5,131 nucleotides of DNA from the NCBI GenBank assembly GCA_903889795.1, contig CAISYW010000163.1:1-5131 (forward strand), in the 5' to 3' direction. Below, piece after piece: positions 5,064-5,131 of the stretch. Each line of letters opens with the position of its first letter. Position 1 is the first letter of the stretch. The position numbers and the translations under genes are program-made. The notes beneath the pieces were generated by a model. It searched no databases. It saw only the letters and a program-made list of their open reading frames with translations, and had not been told where the DNA came from. Source of the stretch: an uncultured Chlamydiae bacterium. GTDB lineage: Bacteria; Chlamydiota; Chlamydiia; Chlamydiales; SM23-39.

Positions 5064-5131
5064 GTGGCTAAATTTCAAGAACTTAAAGATGATCAATGGA
5101 TTCTCATTCAAGATCTCATGGCGTGGTCGCC
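5064..5131 (+). CDS. IS5-family-like transposase, N-terminal fragment (3' end outside window)
   Basis: GTG at 5064, with GGAGG 6 bases upstream, opens a frame to the window edge. It reads VAKFQELKDDQW followed by ILIQDLMAWSP. The pattern F-x-x-L-[TK]-D-x-QW-x-x-I is typical of the N-terminal DUF4096-type region of IS5-family transposases, which cut and paste their element through a DDE catalytic domain. That domain would lie beyond the window. Only 22 complete codons are visible, so the family call depends on this short motif and completeness cannot be judged. The gene has its own promoter and a hairpin over its ribosome site, which suggests tightly limited expression. Confidence 0.7.
   Translation, partial: MAKFQELKDDQWILIQDLMAWS

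Larger units (their letters stand above)
5026..5131 (+). mobile_element. Left part of an insertion sequence, probably IS5-like (cut by window edge)
   Basis: The call rests on the transposase N-terminus at 5064. The left boundary is uncertain. I could not identify a terminal inverted repeat or target duplication because the other end is outside the window. The element may begin a little before 5026, in which case the end of the 4777 frame and the -35 box lie in its terminus. Confidence 0.5.

Overview
The window most resembles accessory DNA from an amoeba-associated, Parachlamydia-like chlamydia. This is an inference from gene content, not from a marker gene. The grounds are an F-box-like plus leucine-rich-repeat (LRR) protein gene with decayed relatives beside it, a nutrient symporter fused to a solute-binding domain, a transposase start, and moderately AT-rich DNA. 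F-box/LRR families are known to be greatly expanded in Protochlamydia, Neochlamydia and Parachlamydia. Another host-associated bacterium cannot be excluded.

Layout. Positions 2-1162 (+) hold the 3' part of a DAACS/SDF-type symporter whose C-terminus carries an amino-acid-type solute-binding domain; the reading frame is open to the left edge. A good promoter (1198-1225) then leads to 1258-2244 (+), an unrecognised 328-residue protein with four to five short helical, ankyrin-like repeats. Positions 2278-4700 form a minus-strand F-box/LRR neighbourhood. It has one intact gene (2338-3507, 389 aa: F-box-like N-terminus, seven 23-residue LRRs, C-terminal membrane anchor). A tiny F-box relic lies just downstream of it (2278-2339), an LRR/membrane-tail relic with a frameshift lies upstream (3798-4139), and a truncated F-box start lies further upstream (4418-4591). 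The intact gene and the truncated start share a clearly homologous 5' region, with 56 of 73 bases identical without gaps by hand count. A small plus-strand reading frame (4208-4459) sits between the two upstream relics.

The right end has a small orphan reading frame (4777-5025, +) and then the beginning of an IS5-like transposase (GTG at 5064). The transposase start is preceded by an extended -10 promoter and by a hairpin that buries its ribosome binding site. The predicted transcription start falls inside the hairpin. The element's own transcript would therefore have a free ribosome site, while read-through transcripts from outside would be folded shut.

The genes do not form one pathway. 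The common theme is host interaction and genome plasticity: host-derived nutrient uptake, a probable ubiquitin-system mimic made by duplication and decay, a repeat protein of unknown role, and an insertion sequence.
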